A stretch of DNA of 11,471 nt from Candidatus Berkelbacteria bacterium (GCA_024654065.1 JANLIQ010000040.1:1-11471); one strand, 5' to 3'; counted from the first letter of the stretch, positions 1 to 5,115 are shown. The notes: generated by a model not told the origin, from the letters alone. Program-made: numbers and translations.

Positions 1-99
1 GCCGTAATAGCCGATTGCTCCAAGACCAACCAATATTGCAACCACCGCCACAACGATGGTTATTACTAACTTTTTGCCCTTTGGTAACTCGATTCTCAC
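1..99 (-). CDS. Partial membrane-anchored protein (N-terminus only)
   Basis: Only the first 33 codons lie in the window; the gene runs off the left edge. It starts with GTG at 97-99. A purine-rich ribosome binding site (GGGAGGG, minus strand, about 104-111) sits six bases upstream when measured from GGAGG. The peptide begins MRIELPKGKK, and then has an uninterrupted hydrophobic stretch of about 20 residues (LVITIVVAVVAILVGLGAIG). A short positive N-terminus followed by one such segment is typical of a signal anchor, so the rest of the protein is probably extracytoplasmic. Its function cannot be told. Unlike most single genes here, it has a leader of about 20 nt with a clear Shine-Dalgarno sequence. 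Confidence 0.6.
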   Translation of the reverse strand, partial: MRIELPKGKKLVITIVVAVVAILVGLGAIGYYG

Positions 100-121
100 C
101 GCAACCCTCCCTTATGTTTTT

Positions 122-127
122 AGTATA
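122..127 (-). promoter_or_regulatory. Candidate -10 box for the partial gene
   Basis: TATACT on the minus strand, 22 bases before the GTG start at 99. No convincing -35 is visible 16-18 bases upstream, where the intergenic repeat begins. Confidence 0.4.
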
Positions 128-149
128 CTCTCCTGCGTCAACCCAACAG

Positions 150-182
150 CCGAACCCCCGCCCTGAGTAGAGTCGAAGGGTG
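150..182. repeat. Intergenic repeat, copy 1 of the CCGAACCCC...CTGAGTAG type
   Basis: This 33-bp segment matches 1995-2027 at 26 of 33 positions, and the seven differences are all transitions. It contains the imperfect palindrome CCCTGAGTAGAGTCGAAGGG (161-180). That resembles the small CCCTTCGAC...CTCAGGG type sequences that recur in many bacterial genomes (recollection, not checked). Both copies lie just upstream of a minus-strand gene start. Confidence 0.6.
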
Positions 183-186
183 TTTA

Positions 187-217
187 CCCCGAGCGCAGTC
201 GAGGGGCCAAATGGACA
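187..217. repeat. Intergenic repeat: second palindrome plus CCAAATGGACA core
   Basis: CCCCGAGCGCAGTCGAGGGG (187-206) is a second, more GC-rich version of the palindrome at 161-180. It is followed directly by CCAAATGGACA (207-217). The same 11-mer occurs at 1356-1366 and, with one change, at 2693-2703. TTTACCC precedes this palindrome (184-190) and also the one at 1388. Confidence 0.6.
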
Positions 218-232
218 TGGCGCTGTCCGCTA

Positions 233-799
233 CTACTTCCACACAAGAACCGATCTTCCTGTGTAGGACGCACCAAATTGGCCAAAAGGTACTAGGCGAC
301 ATTTCCAGTTTTGTTCAGCAATTTTCGAAGTGTGGTTAACGTAAAAACCCTTTTCGTCGTAACCCACCACAACCGCCAGGTGGCCACCGTACTTTTTCCA
401 GAACAACAGCTTCTCTTTAAAGGTTTTGGTCGGCTTGAAAGCCCACTTAATCGAAACAATTGGTAACTTATTGTTATCTAAAGCTCCCCTTAACTCATCC
501 TTCGACATTATTTTTGTTTGGGCATGAAGATCAAGTGATTCGGCTAACTTAACCAAGCCGTCGTGCCTCCACCCAAGCTCGTCTGAATATCCACCCAACT
601 TGATCCCGCGTTTTATTAATTCAGGCGTCGAGTATGTTTCTTGATTAAAAAATGCGGCGATCTCTTGCATACAAAGAATGCCGCAACACGACCTCTGCCA
701 GTACTCGGCATCTTCGTACGATTCGAAACTGAGCTTCTTCCACTCGTCCAAATCCCAACTCTGCGAGTAAAGTGGTACATCGAATAGTACAGTGCTCAT
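233..799 (-). CDS. C39-like papain-fold cysteine peptidase family protein
   Basis: This 188-residue protein has the layout of the C39-like peptidase family (Peptidase_C39_2 type). Near the N-terminus is DVPLYSQ. A cysteine motif, SCCG (Cys38/Cys39, Gly40), follows at the start of a helix. The second half has GGHLAVVVGYD with His140 and then YVNHT with Asn155, giving a Cys-His-Asn/Asp triad order. Which of the two adjacent cysteines is the nucleophile cannot be decided; Cys39, just before the glycine, fits the usual CG pattern. There is no signal peptide, membrane segment or ABC-transporter domain, so it is not a bacteriocin exporter and probably acts in the cytoplasm. It is a single-gene unit divergent from the acetyltransferase gene. 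Start: ATG seven bases from a good -10, so leaderless. Substrate unknown. Confidence 0.75.
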   Translation of the reverse strand: MSTVLFDVPLYSQSWDLDEWKKLSFESYEDAEYWQRSCCGILCMQEIAAFFNQETYSTPELIKRGIKLGGYSDELGWRHDGLVKLAESLDLHAQTKIMSKDELRGALDNNKLPIVSIKWAFKPTKTFKEKLLFWKKYGGHLAVVVGYDEKGFYVNHTSKIAEQNWKCRLVPFGQFGASYTGRSVLVWK

Positions 800-806
800 C
801 TAGTAG

Positions 807-834
807 ATTCTACCCCGGGGCCTGGAAATGTCGA
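807..834 (-). promoter_or_regulatory. Promoter of the C39-like gene
   Basis: Minus strand: -35 TCGACA (829-834), 16-bp spacer, -10 TAGAAT (807-812). Only 7 nt separate the -10 from the ATG at 799, so transcription should start at or next to the start codon (leaderless). Confidence 0.6.
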
Positions 835-851
835 TACATTTCCCCTATAAT
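823..851 (+). promoter_or_regulatory. Promoter of the GNAT gene
   Basis: Plus strand: -35 TGGAAA (823-828, 4 of 6), 17-bp spacer, perfect -10 TATAAT (846-851), then 6 nt to the ATG at 858. The -35 abuts the -35 of the divergent C39-like gene, so the two promoters are back to back and probably compete for polymerase. Confidence 0.65.
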
Positions 852-857
852 GCCTGC

Positions 858-1292
858 ATGAACATTATACGAATGGAGTCTCGTCATCTCGAAGAGGTCA
901 TCCAAATCGGCTTATCTGAAGAGGATCTACACACCCGCACTGACACCCCGGAGTTCTACGGCAGAGAAACCCTGGAACGATGGATCGGCAGCCTAAATGG
1001 TGTTTTACTCGTCGCCGAAGACGAGAAAAACACTTTAGCTGGCTTCAGTATCACTTCGTACAACCCTGATTCGCGTGATGCGTACATCCACTGTATCGCG
1101 ACCAGAGCAGAATTCAGGAAGAAGGGGGTGGGTGGTCTTATGTTGGAGGCGACACTTGAAGAGCTACGGCAGATGGGCTGCAACTTTGTTCGTTGCCTCA
1201 TCGCTCTCGACAACGAGACTTCCGCCAAACTTTTCGTAAAGTACGACTTCAAACTAGGCGACAAATTCTACTACGTCGCTCGAAACCTCTAG
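858..1292 (+). CDS. GNAT-family N-acetyltransferase
   Basis: A GCN5-related acetyltransferase of 144 residues. The acetyl-CoA site (motif A) is AYIHCIATRAEFRKKGVGG at about residues 75-93, with the R-x-x-G-x-G pyrophosphate loop at Arg87-Gly92. Motif B follows as the asparagine-containing DNETSAKLF and the aromatic KYDFKLGDKFYYV near the C-terminus. An ATG ten codons upstream (828) is in frame, but it lies before the perfect TATAAT at 846-851 and so would not be on the transcript. The ATG at 858 is therefore the better start and gives a leaderless mRNA. The substrate (small molecule, peptide or ribosomal N-terminus) cannot be inferred. It is a single gene with no terminator hairpin after it. 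Confidence 0.8.
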   Translation: MNIIRMESRHLEEVIQIGLSEEDLHTRTDTPEFYGRETLERWIGSLNGVLLVAEDEKNTLAGFSITSYNPDSRDAYIHCIATRAEFRKKGVGGLMLEATLEELRQMGCNFVRCLIALDNETSAKLFVKYDFKLGDKFYYVARNL

Positions 1293-1341
1293 TCCTTCGA
1301 GTCCGCCTAAAGCCGCATGGTTCGCCCAGCGGTTACTTTTT

Positions 1342-1369
1342 TACCCGCGAACCAGCCAAATGGACACGG
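1342..1369. repeat. Intergenic repeat with CCAAATGGACAC core
   Basis: This 28-bp segment matches 2679-2706 at 24 of 28 positions and shares the CCAAATGGACA core with 207-217. It lies in the 120-bp spacer between the tail-to-tail GNAT and DUF218 genes. Confidence 0.65.
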
Positions 1370-1387
1370 TTTACGAAGTTGAGTTTA

Positions 1388-1406
1388 CCCTGAGTTTATC
1401 GAAGGG
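1388..1406. repeat. Imperfect palindrome CCCTGAG...CGAAGGG
   Basis: CCCTGAGTTTATCGAAGGG, preceded by GTTTA, is another member of the palindrome family seen at 161-180 and 187-206. It sits just beyond the stop codon of the DUF218 gene. It has no T-tract, so it is not a typical intrinsic terminator. Confidence 0.55.
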
Positions 1407-1412
1407 CGGAAA

Positions 1413-1979
1413 TTAATCAGTCCTACTCTCCCACTTAGTAATCGTCTTAGAAATTGTTTCGTGGTCACCAGGAGTAATATCAGCGTAAAACTCCTTGAGG
1501 TAGTTAATTTTTTCATTTTCACTAAACTCCACTTCTTTTCGTCTATCGTCTGGCAGGACATAGTCTGAGGGTATAAAGTCAAAAATGTAATCTGGGCCCA
1601 AAATATAAGTCATCAACAAATCAACTCTTGGCCCAAGTACGCCAGTCGTTACTGCGGCTATCCTCTTCCAGTGATTCGGTAGTAAATACTTTGTTTTGAC
1701 GTTATAAATATTCGTATCAGTAATTGTCGATTTCTCCTCCGTCAGAATGCTCTTAGGGTTTACTCCGAGTTTCTGCGCATACTTCTTCATTGCGGCCGCT
1801 TCAGTACTTGGTGGCGAGGTTGTCCACTTTCTGGGCCATTTACCGCTAAAAATTATCCTCGGTGACTGGTTCGCGTTAAGTATTTCTACCGCTTTCTCAA
1901 CTCTCGCACGGCCTTTCTCGTTAAGCGTGCCATCATTATTTAATCCGCCACCGAGAACGATAATTGCATCGTATTTCAT
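1413..1979 (-). CDS. DUF218 / YdcF-SanA family protein
   Basis: A 188-residue protein with the DUF218 fold signature. It has an opening beta strand and glycine loop DAIIVLGGGLN (4-14), then IIFSGKWP (42-49). The conserved PSTEA helix start (57-61) leads into MKKYAQKLGV, and then EEKSTITDTNIYNVK (81-95), the family's E-x-x-S-x-(N/T)-T-x-x-N motif. The family includes E. coli YdcF (binds S-adenosylmethionine) and the envelope proteins SanA and ElyC. Its chemistry is not generally known. This one has no signal peptide or membrane segment, so it resembles the soluble YdcF type. The ATG lies 6 nt after an extended -10, so the mRNA should be leaderless. Single-gene unit. Confidence 0.75.
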   Translation of the reverse strand: MKYDAIIVLGGGLNNDGTLNEKGRARVEKAVEILNANQSPRIIFSGKWPRKWTTSPPSTEAAAMKKYAQKLGVNPKSILTEEKSTITDTNIYNVKTKYLLPNHWKRIAAVTTGVLGPRVDLLMTYILGPDYIFDFIPSDYVLPDDRRKEVEFSENEKINYLKEFYADITPGDHETISKTITKWESRTD

Positions 1980-1985
1980 ACACAG

Positions 1986-1994
1986 ATATTACCA
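1986..1994 (-). promoter_or_regulatory. Extended -10 promoter of the DUF218 gene
   Basis: TGG-TAATAT on the minus strand, a TGn extended -10, with 6 nt between TAATAT and the ATG at 1979. No good -35 is visible. The upstream part is the 1995-2027 repeat, so the repeat forms the promoter's upstream DNA. Confidence 0.5.
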
Positions 1995-2027
1995 CCGAAC
2001 CCCTGCCTTGAGTAGGATTGAAGAATG
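1995..2027. repeat. Intergenic repeat, copy 2 of the CCGAACCCC...CTTGAGTAG type
   Basis: This is a degenerate copy of 150-182 (26 of 33 identical, all differences transitions). Its palindrome has decayed to CTTGAGTAGGATTGAAG. It lies directly upstream of the DUF218 promoter. Confidence 0.55.
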
Positions 2028-2080
2028 CTAAATGAGCAATGAAAATAGGGGAAGTTTTTCAGCCGGAGTTCTTAAGCTGG

Positions 2081-2668
2081 TCAATGCTTTATTCTCTTCC
2101 GCCTGTCAGGTAGTGTAATGCGGTCAAGCTGCGCCAGAAGCGGGTCGACTTTACAGAGGAGGGTAGTTTTCTTGAGAAGTATATCGATTGTTTTTGTATC
2201 TTCTGACGAGAAGGTCGTGACGTTTTCATTCAAAAACTGGAGTTGCCCCTCGAGCCAGTCTAGTGACCGAACCACTTTGGCTTCGATGGTTTTCAGTTCT
2301 TCGAATTCCCTCCATAAATCATAAATCTCTTTCCCATCATCACCAAGCATCCTTTTGATCTTGTTCATTGCTTTGAGCTCCAAGGAAAATTTCTGCTTAC
2401 GAATTTGTTCGTTATTCACTGACTGCAATACCGGCACATCTTTTGCTTCAATCTCTACGAGATCGTGGACTATCGCCATTTTTAGGACTTTAAGAAAGTC
2501 TACCTTCGTCTTTAGTTTTGGAACCACCAGCACTAGGAAGAGCGACAATCTCCAGCAATGCTCCGCTACGCTTTCACGATTATTGTCGCTCCGCGAGGCA
2601 TGCCTTAGCTCAGTCTTTAGCTTTTCGGCATAATGGATAAAACGTACTATCTTTTCGGCGTCGTTCAT
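2081..2668 (-). CDS. HD-domain hydrolase, YfbR/HDDC2-like (probable nucleotidase)
   Basis: A 195-residue HD-superfamily metal-dependent phosphohydrolase. Its signature is ESVAEHCW (His37), then IVHDLVE (His68-Asp69) in the next helix, and finally the distal aspartate in RSLDWLEGQ (Asp137). These are the H...HD...D ligands for a divalent metal. The order and spacing fit the YfbR/HDDC2 family, whose characterised members remove phosphate from 5'-deoxynucleoside monophosphates. The substrate here is inferred, not shown. The protein is cytoplasmic, with no signal sequence. It is divergent from a Nudix hydrolase with only 63 bp between the start codons, so the pair may serve nucleotide-pool cleaning. 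The ATG is 6 nt from the -10 (leaderless). Confidence 0.75.
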   Translation of the reverse strand: MNDAEKIVRFIHYAEKLKTELRHASRSDNNRESVAEHCWRLSLFLVLVVPKLKTKVDFLKVLKMAIVHDLVEIEAKDVPVLQSVNNEQIRKQKFSLELKAMNKIKRMLGDDGKEIYDLWREFEELKTIEAKVVRSLDWLEGQLQFLNENVTTFSSEDTKTIDILLKKTTLLCKVDPLLAQLDRITLPDRRKRIKH

Positions 2669-2674
2669 ATGTTG

Positions 2675-2703
2675 ATATTACCCCCAAACCAGGCAAATGG
2701 ACA
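2675..2703 (-). promoter_or_regulatory. Promoter of the HD-hydrolase gene
   Basis: Minus strand -10 TAATAT (2675-2680), 6 nt from the ATG at 2668. The best -35 at a 17-bp spacing is TGTCCA (2698-2703), a weak match (3 of 6). It is the reverse complement of the TGGACA used by the divergent Nudix promoter. Confidence 0.45.
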
Positions 2704-2706
2704 CTG
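2679..2706. repeat. Intergenic repeat with AAATGGACAC core, inside a divergent promoter
   Basis: Matches 1342-1369 at 24 of 28 positions. It overlaps the -10/-35 region of the HD gene and supplies the -35 of the Nudix gene, so at least one copy of the family has become, or always was, promoter DNA. Confidence 0.6.
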
Positions 2707-2725
2707 TGATAATTTTCGGTACGAT
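2698..2725 (+). promoter_or_regulatory. Promoter of the Nudix gene
   Basis: -35 TGGACA (2698-2703, 5 of 6), 16-bp spacer, -10 TACGAT (2720-2725, 4 of 6), 6 nt before the ATG at 2732. This argues for the ATG at 2732 over the in-frame ATG at 2633, which lies inside the HD gene and upstream of this promoter. Confidence 0.5.
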
Positions 2726-2731
2726 TCTGAT

Positions 2732-3145
2732 ATGCAAGAGGTGACGAAAATACTGATGTTTGCTTATCGTCGCACTAACGGCCAGGCGGAGTTTTTCGTG
2801 CTCTATCGTCATGATGGTACTAAGAGTATTTTGAGTGGCCATGTTGGCGACAATATCCCGGACGAAACGCTTGAGCAGGCAGCTCGACGCGAAACTATCG
2901 AAGAGCTAGGCGTTGAGCCAATCTCACTCATTAACCTTGATCACAAAGAAGTCGTTGAGCTCAAAACATGGGATAAACTCTCGACCGAATGGGCATTCTT
3001 GATTGAGATTCCAAACAAGGACGTTCAGTATCTTGAAGGCGACGAAGAACACGGTTGGTATTCCCTCGACGAGCTGGAAGAAGTTTTGACCTGGCCCAAT
3101 CACCAGCGGGTAGTATCAAAGATCAGGCAGATTCTTTCTAATTAG
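2732..3145 (+). CDS. Nudix hydrolase
   Basis: Read from the ATG at 2732 the protein has 137 residues. It carries a complete Nudix box at about 39-61. Gly39, five residues, Glu45, seven residues and then RETIEELGV follow, with the metal-binding Glu57/Glu58 present. The hydrophobic position after RE is Thr, a mild deviation. Nudix enzymes cleave nucleoside diphosphates linked to another moiety, and the exact substrate cannot be read from the sequence. The frame is open back to an ATG at 2633. The 33 extra codons would cover the intergenic repeat and the 5' end of the opposite HD gene, and add nothing typical of Nudix proteins, so the shorter form is preferred. The TAG stop overlaps the stop codon of the converging toxin remnant. 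Confidence 0.8.
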   Translation: MQEVTKILMFAYRRTNGQAEFFVLYRHDGTKSILSGHVGDNIPDETLEQAARRETIEELGVEPISLINLDHKEVVELKTWDKLSTEWAFLIEIPNKDVQYLEGDEEHGWYSLDELEEVLTWPNHQRVVSKIRQILSN

Positions 3146-3384
3146 ATATCACAGTAGGTTTTTTCAGAACGGAAGCGAAGGTCTATAACAATGTTAATCC
3201 CATTCCGTTGCAGAAAGATGACTCTAAGATTGCCCTCTCTGAGTCGAAATAGGTTAGCCGAATCTTTGAGTGGCTTAACGTCCAATCCACGGGTGTGACC
3301 AGACTCTATTCTGTCGATCGCCTAAGTTGCTCGTAGACGATCAACTTTATTTAGCCTTTTTAGCGCTTTGTTTAGTTTGTCCAC
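3142..3384 (-). pseudogene. RelE-type toxin frame interrupted by one amber codon
   Basis: This frame has not been reported as an open frame because of an in-frame TAG at 3322-3324. Read through, it encodes 80 residues from a GTG at 3382-3384, beginning MDKLNKALKRLNKVDRLRAT. Codon 21 is TAG, and the next residues are AIDRIESGHTRGLDVKPLKD. It ends with NLFRLREGNLRVIFL and FRSEKTYCDI, then TAA. The C-terminal LxRLRxGNLRVIF core and the RSEKTY ending are typical of small RelE/ParE-superfamily toxins, and the total length fits the family. The GTG has a Shine-Dalgarno GAGGGG (3390-3395) five bases upstream and overlaps the antitoxin gene by 38 nt. No other disruption is visible. It looks like a recently disabled toxin, unless the TAG is a sequencing error or is suppressed. 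Other genes here use TAG as a true stop. Confidence 0.75.
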
Positions 3385-3667
3385 GCTGACCCCTCGTCTT
3401 CAGCTCTTCTGCGTCTTCTTCAGCGTTAATTTTTCGCAAGCGAGCTAACAAATCACTGGCTGGTATACCGTTTTCATAGCCAGGAAACTTACGGAAGTCG
3501 ATCAGCGTTTCCCAATTGGCATCGTCATCATCGTCATCAATAGGTACTAGCCGAAACAAAGGCTCAGAGCGTTTGACAACGGTAATAAACCGGCCAGCTT
3601 TCACCTGGGCGGCATACTTATCGATATTCTCTCTCAGCTCTTTGACTCCGATTATTTTGTCTGTCAT
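3347..3667 (-). CDS. Phd/YefM-family antitoxin
   Basis: A 106-residue antitoxin. The N-terminal DNA-binding domain reads GVKELRENIDKYAAQVKAGRFITVVKRSEPLFRLVPID (7-44), the usual Phd/YefM pattern of helix, R/K-S-x-P strand and short beta hairpin. A run of six aspartates (44-49, encoded by GAT/GAC repeats) links it to the toxin-binding region. The C-terminus is unusually basic (RGQRGQTKQSAKKAK) and its codons overlap the toxin start. In this family the antitoxin neutralises a RelE-type ribosome-dependent mRNA endonuclease and, with the toxin, represses its own operon. Both roles are inferred from family. The gene is first in the operon and has its own promoter with a palindromic operator. Confidence 0.85.
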   Translation of the reverse strand: MTDKIIGVKELRENIDKYAAQVKAGRFITVVKRSEPLFRLVPIDDDDDDANWETLIDFRKFPGYENGIPASDLLARLRKINAEEDAEELKTRGQRGQTKQSAKKAK

Positions 3668-3705
3668 GGTAACCTGAGCGTATCTCTTGGGTTACCGGAT
3701 GTCAA
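3668..3705 (-). promoter_or_regulatory. Toxin-antitoxin promoter with palindromic operator
   Basis: Minus strand: perfect -35 TTGACA (3700-3705), 17-bp spacer, -10 TACGCT (3677-3682), 9 nt to the ATG at 3667. A perfect 7-bp inverted repeat, GGTAACC (3690-3696) and GGTTACC (3668-3674) on the transcribed strand, brackets the -10 box. A bound dimer there would block polymerase, as expected for autorepression by a Phd/YefM antitoxin. Confidence 0.75.
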
Positions 3706-3767
3706 TAGTCGTTGGATAAAAAAATATACCCAACTCCTTAGTTCGCAATTGTACTACTCACTATAGC

Positions 3768-3788
3768 AAAAACCGCCCGGATGGGCGG
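3768..3788 (-). terminator. Intrinsic terminator of rplJ-rplL
   Basis: On the minus strand CCGCCC-ATCC-GGGCGG forms a 6-bp GC stem with a 4-base loop (3773-3788), followed by five T (3768-3772). It begins about 26 bases after the rplL stop. Confidence 0.85.
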
Positions 3789-3814
3789 CTCCTGCATTTA
3801 GAATTTGAAAATTC

Positions 3815-4198
3815 TTACTTTAACTCAACCGTAGCACCAGCTTCTTCAAGCTTTTTCTTAGCTTCTTCAGCATCGGCTTTCTTCATCACACCAAGCTCTT
3901 TTGGAGCGGCGTCAACGAGATCTTTGGCCTCTTTAAGACCTAAATCCTGTTTGATTTCCCGAACGGCCTTAATAACAGCGATTTTCTGCTCACCAGAGGC
4001 GCTCAGTACGACTGTGTACTCAGACTTCTCTTCTGCGGCCTCTGCAGGAGCAGCACCACCGGCAGCAGGAGCACCAGCTGCCATTACTGGCATAGCACTC
4101 ACACCGAACTTCTCTTCAATAGCTTTTACTAACTCGCTCAATTCCATTACCGATAACTCGGCAATTTGATCAATCAATTTATCTGTTTTTTCACTCAT
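3815..4198 (-). CDS. rplL: 50S ribosomal protein L7/L12 (bL12)
   Basis: A 127-residue L7/L12. The N-terminal dimerisation domain (about 1-32, DKLIDQIAELSVMELSELVKAIEEKFGV) is followed by an Ala/Gly/Pro-rich hinge (about 33-55). The C-terminal factor-binding domain starts at SEYTVVLSASGEQKIAVIKAVREI and ends GATVELK. Length and domain order are normal. Dimers of L12 bind the C-terminal helix of L10 to form the ribosomal stalk that recruits translational GTPases. The ATG overlaps the end of rplJ by 8 nt. A strong Shine-Dalgarno (AAAGGAG) lies within the last rplJ codons, so translation is probably both coupled and independently boosted, as the higher copy number of L12 requires. Confidence 0.97.
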   Translation of the reverse strand: MSEKTDKLIDQIAELSVMELSELVKAIEEKFGVSAMPVMAAGAPAAGGAAPAEAAEEKSEYTVVLSASGEQKIAVIKAVREIKQDLGLKEAKDLVDAAPKELGVMKKADAEEAKKKLEEAGATVELK

Positions 4199-4913
4199 TT
4201 GTCTCCTTTACTTCTTCTTTATTTTCTTCCTTAACTTCTTCCGACTCCTCTGCTTCATTGTTGTCTTCGGCTGGGGATTCGTTAGTTTCTTCTTTTGGTT
4301 GTTCCTCAGGAGTTTCGGTAACTTCAGCGGACTCCTCGGTCTTAGGTTCTTCTATAATTGGAGCTTCTTCGCTCTTTGGTGTCTCGGTTACTACGGCCTG
4401 CGGTTGAGCAGATTTGACCGCTTCAATAACAAAGGCGAACTTCTGGATTGGATAATTTAATGAGTAGGCCAGAGATCCGATCAAACCACCCAGACGTCCA
4501 ACAAGTTGGGCTTGTAGGGTTTCTTTGTTTGGTAGTGAGGAGAGGGTTTTAACTTGAGAAGAGTCAAAGAAATTGCCATCAACCCAACCACCTAATATTT
4601 CTAAAGTTTCTGTTTCTTTAGCAAAATCCACTAGCACCTTGGCAGCCTCGACCTCATCATTAAAGCCATAAGAGATAGCTAACTGCTTCGAAGGAATCTC
4701 CATCTCTTTTCCAATACCTTTTAGAATTAACTTCAAAAGGTTGTTGGAAACCATTTTTACCTTGGCACCTGCATTAAATGCTTTGGTACGCAAAGTGTCA
4801 TTTGCCTTCATATTCAAGGCATTATAGGCAAAGATTATGCTGACACGGGAGTCTTGCAACTCCGAAATCAGTCTCGAAACTAACTCTTCTTTTTGGGCTC
4901 TTAGTATTGGCAT
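4191..4913 (-). CDS. rplJ: 50S ribosomal protein L10 (uL10) with long acidic C-terminal tail
   Basis: A 240-residue L10, against roughly 165-175 in most bacteria. The core (1-170) is complete, with the rRNA/L11-binding globular domain and then the long L12-binding helix (about 132-169, LQAQLVGRLGGLIGSLAYSL and the following segment). After it comes a tail of about 70 residues made mostly of Glu, Pro, Thr, Lys, Asn and Ser (for example EEQPKEETNESPAEDNNEAE). It is probably disordered and strongly negative. L10 anchors L7/L12 dimers at the stalk base and, in many bacteria, represses its own operon by binding the leader RNA. The ATG has a Shine-Dalgarno (AGGAGA) seven bases upstream. The tail is the odd feature; its codon use and base composition are like the rest of the gene. 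Confidence 0.95.
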   Translation of the reverse strand: MPILRAQKEELVSRLISELQDSRVSIIFAYNALNMKANDTLRTKAFNAGAKVKMVSNNLLKLILKGIGKEMEIPSKQLAISYGFNDEVEAAKVLVDFAKETETLEILGGWVDGNFFDSSQVKTLSSLPNKETLQAQLVGRLGGLIGSLAYSLNYPIQKFAFVIEAVKSAQPQAVVTETPKSEEAPIIEEPKTEESAEVTETPEEQPKEETNESPAEDNNEAEESEEVKEENKEEVKETNE

Positions 4914-4931
4914 TAAAAAATCTCCTTTTAA

Positions 4932-5013
4932 TACGAAGCAAAGAGAACTTTGGTTCTGCCCTCGGTAGGAAATTAAGCTTTATCCCTTTCGGGGAGCACC
5001 TACTGTCTTCGTA
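4932..5013 (-). ncRNA. Ribosomal protein L10 leader RNA
   Basis: The transcribed minus strand upstream of rplJ folds as the known L10 leader. The closing helix is TACGAAG (5007-5013) with CTTCGTA (4932-4938). Inside it the conserved ACAGTAGGTGC pairs through GTAGG with CCTAC of TTTCCTACCGAGG. A small CCC-GAAA-GGG tetraloop hairpin lies between the two strands. A further hairpin AGAAC/GTTCT (4944-4957) follows. In characterised cases L10, or L10 with L12, binds this leader and shuts down translation of the operon. The element ends about 19 nt before the rplJ start. Confidence 0.9.
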
Positions 5014-5021
5014 GCTCAAAT

Positions 5022-5050
5022 ATTATCGCAAAAACTAATTAGACCGTCAA
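5022..5050 (-). promoter_or_regulatory. Promoter of rplJ-rplL
   Basis: Minus strand: -35 TTGACG (5045-5050), 17-bp spacer, -10 GATAAT (5022-5027) preceded by TGC (extended -10). Transcription from about 5015 would begin just at the L10 leader's closing helix. Confidence 0.8.
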
Positions 5051-5067
5051 CAGGGATTGATTCCTGT
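5050..5067. promoter_or_regulatory. Dyad ACAGG-N8-CCTGT between divergent promoters
   Basis: A perfect 5-bp inverted repeat touches the -35 of rplJ (5045-5050) and spans the -35 of the plus-strand gene at 5116 (5057-5062). It could be an operator, but short dyads occur by chance. Confidence 0.3.
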
Positions 5068-5085
5068 CTAAATGTAAAGTAGTAT
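5057..5085 (+). promoter_or_regulatory. Candidate promoter of the 5116 gene
   Basis: -35 TTGATT (5057-5062) and -10 TAGTAT (5080-5085) with a 17-bp spacer, each matching 4 of 6. The predicted leader is about 24 nt and contains AAGGA. Confidence 0.45.
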
Positions 5086-5115
5086 TTCCCCAAGCGAGTA
5101 TTCGCATAAGGAACG

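Noticed and set aside
828..857. ATG at 828 as the start of the acetyltransferase
   Set aside because: It precedes the perfect TATAAT at 846-851, so it would not be transcribed from that promoter; the ATG at 858 fits.
1388..1406. Palindrome as a terminator between the converging GNAT and DUF218 genes
   Set aside because: The stem is short and interrupted by mismatches and has no T-tract on either strand; better explained as a member of the repeat family.
2633..2731. In-frame 33-codon N-terminal extension of the Nudix protein from the ATG at 2633
   Set aside because: It lies upstream of the Nudix promoter, inside the opposite HD gene and across an intergenic repeat, and does not resemble Nudix N-termini.
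3322..3324. TAG as a reassigned sense codon in this organism
   Set aside because: Several recognisable genes (C39-like, GNAT, Nudix, rplA) end at TAG in the expected place, so general recoding is unlikely.
3711..3733. GTTGG...CCAAC inverted repeat around an A/T stretch near the toxin-antitoxin promoter
   Set aside because: Five-base arms with a long A/T loop are expected by chance, and it lies outside the core promoter.
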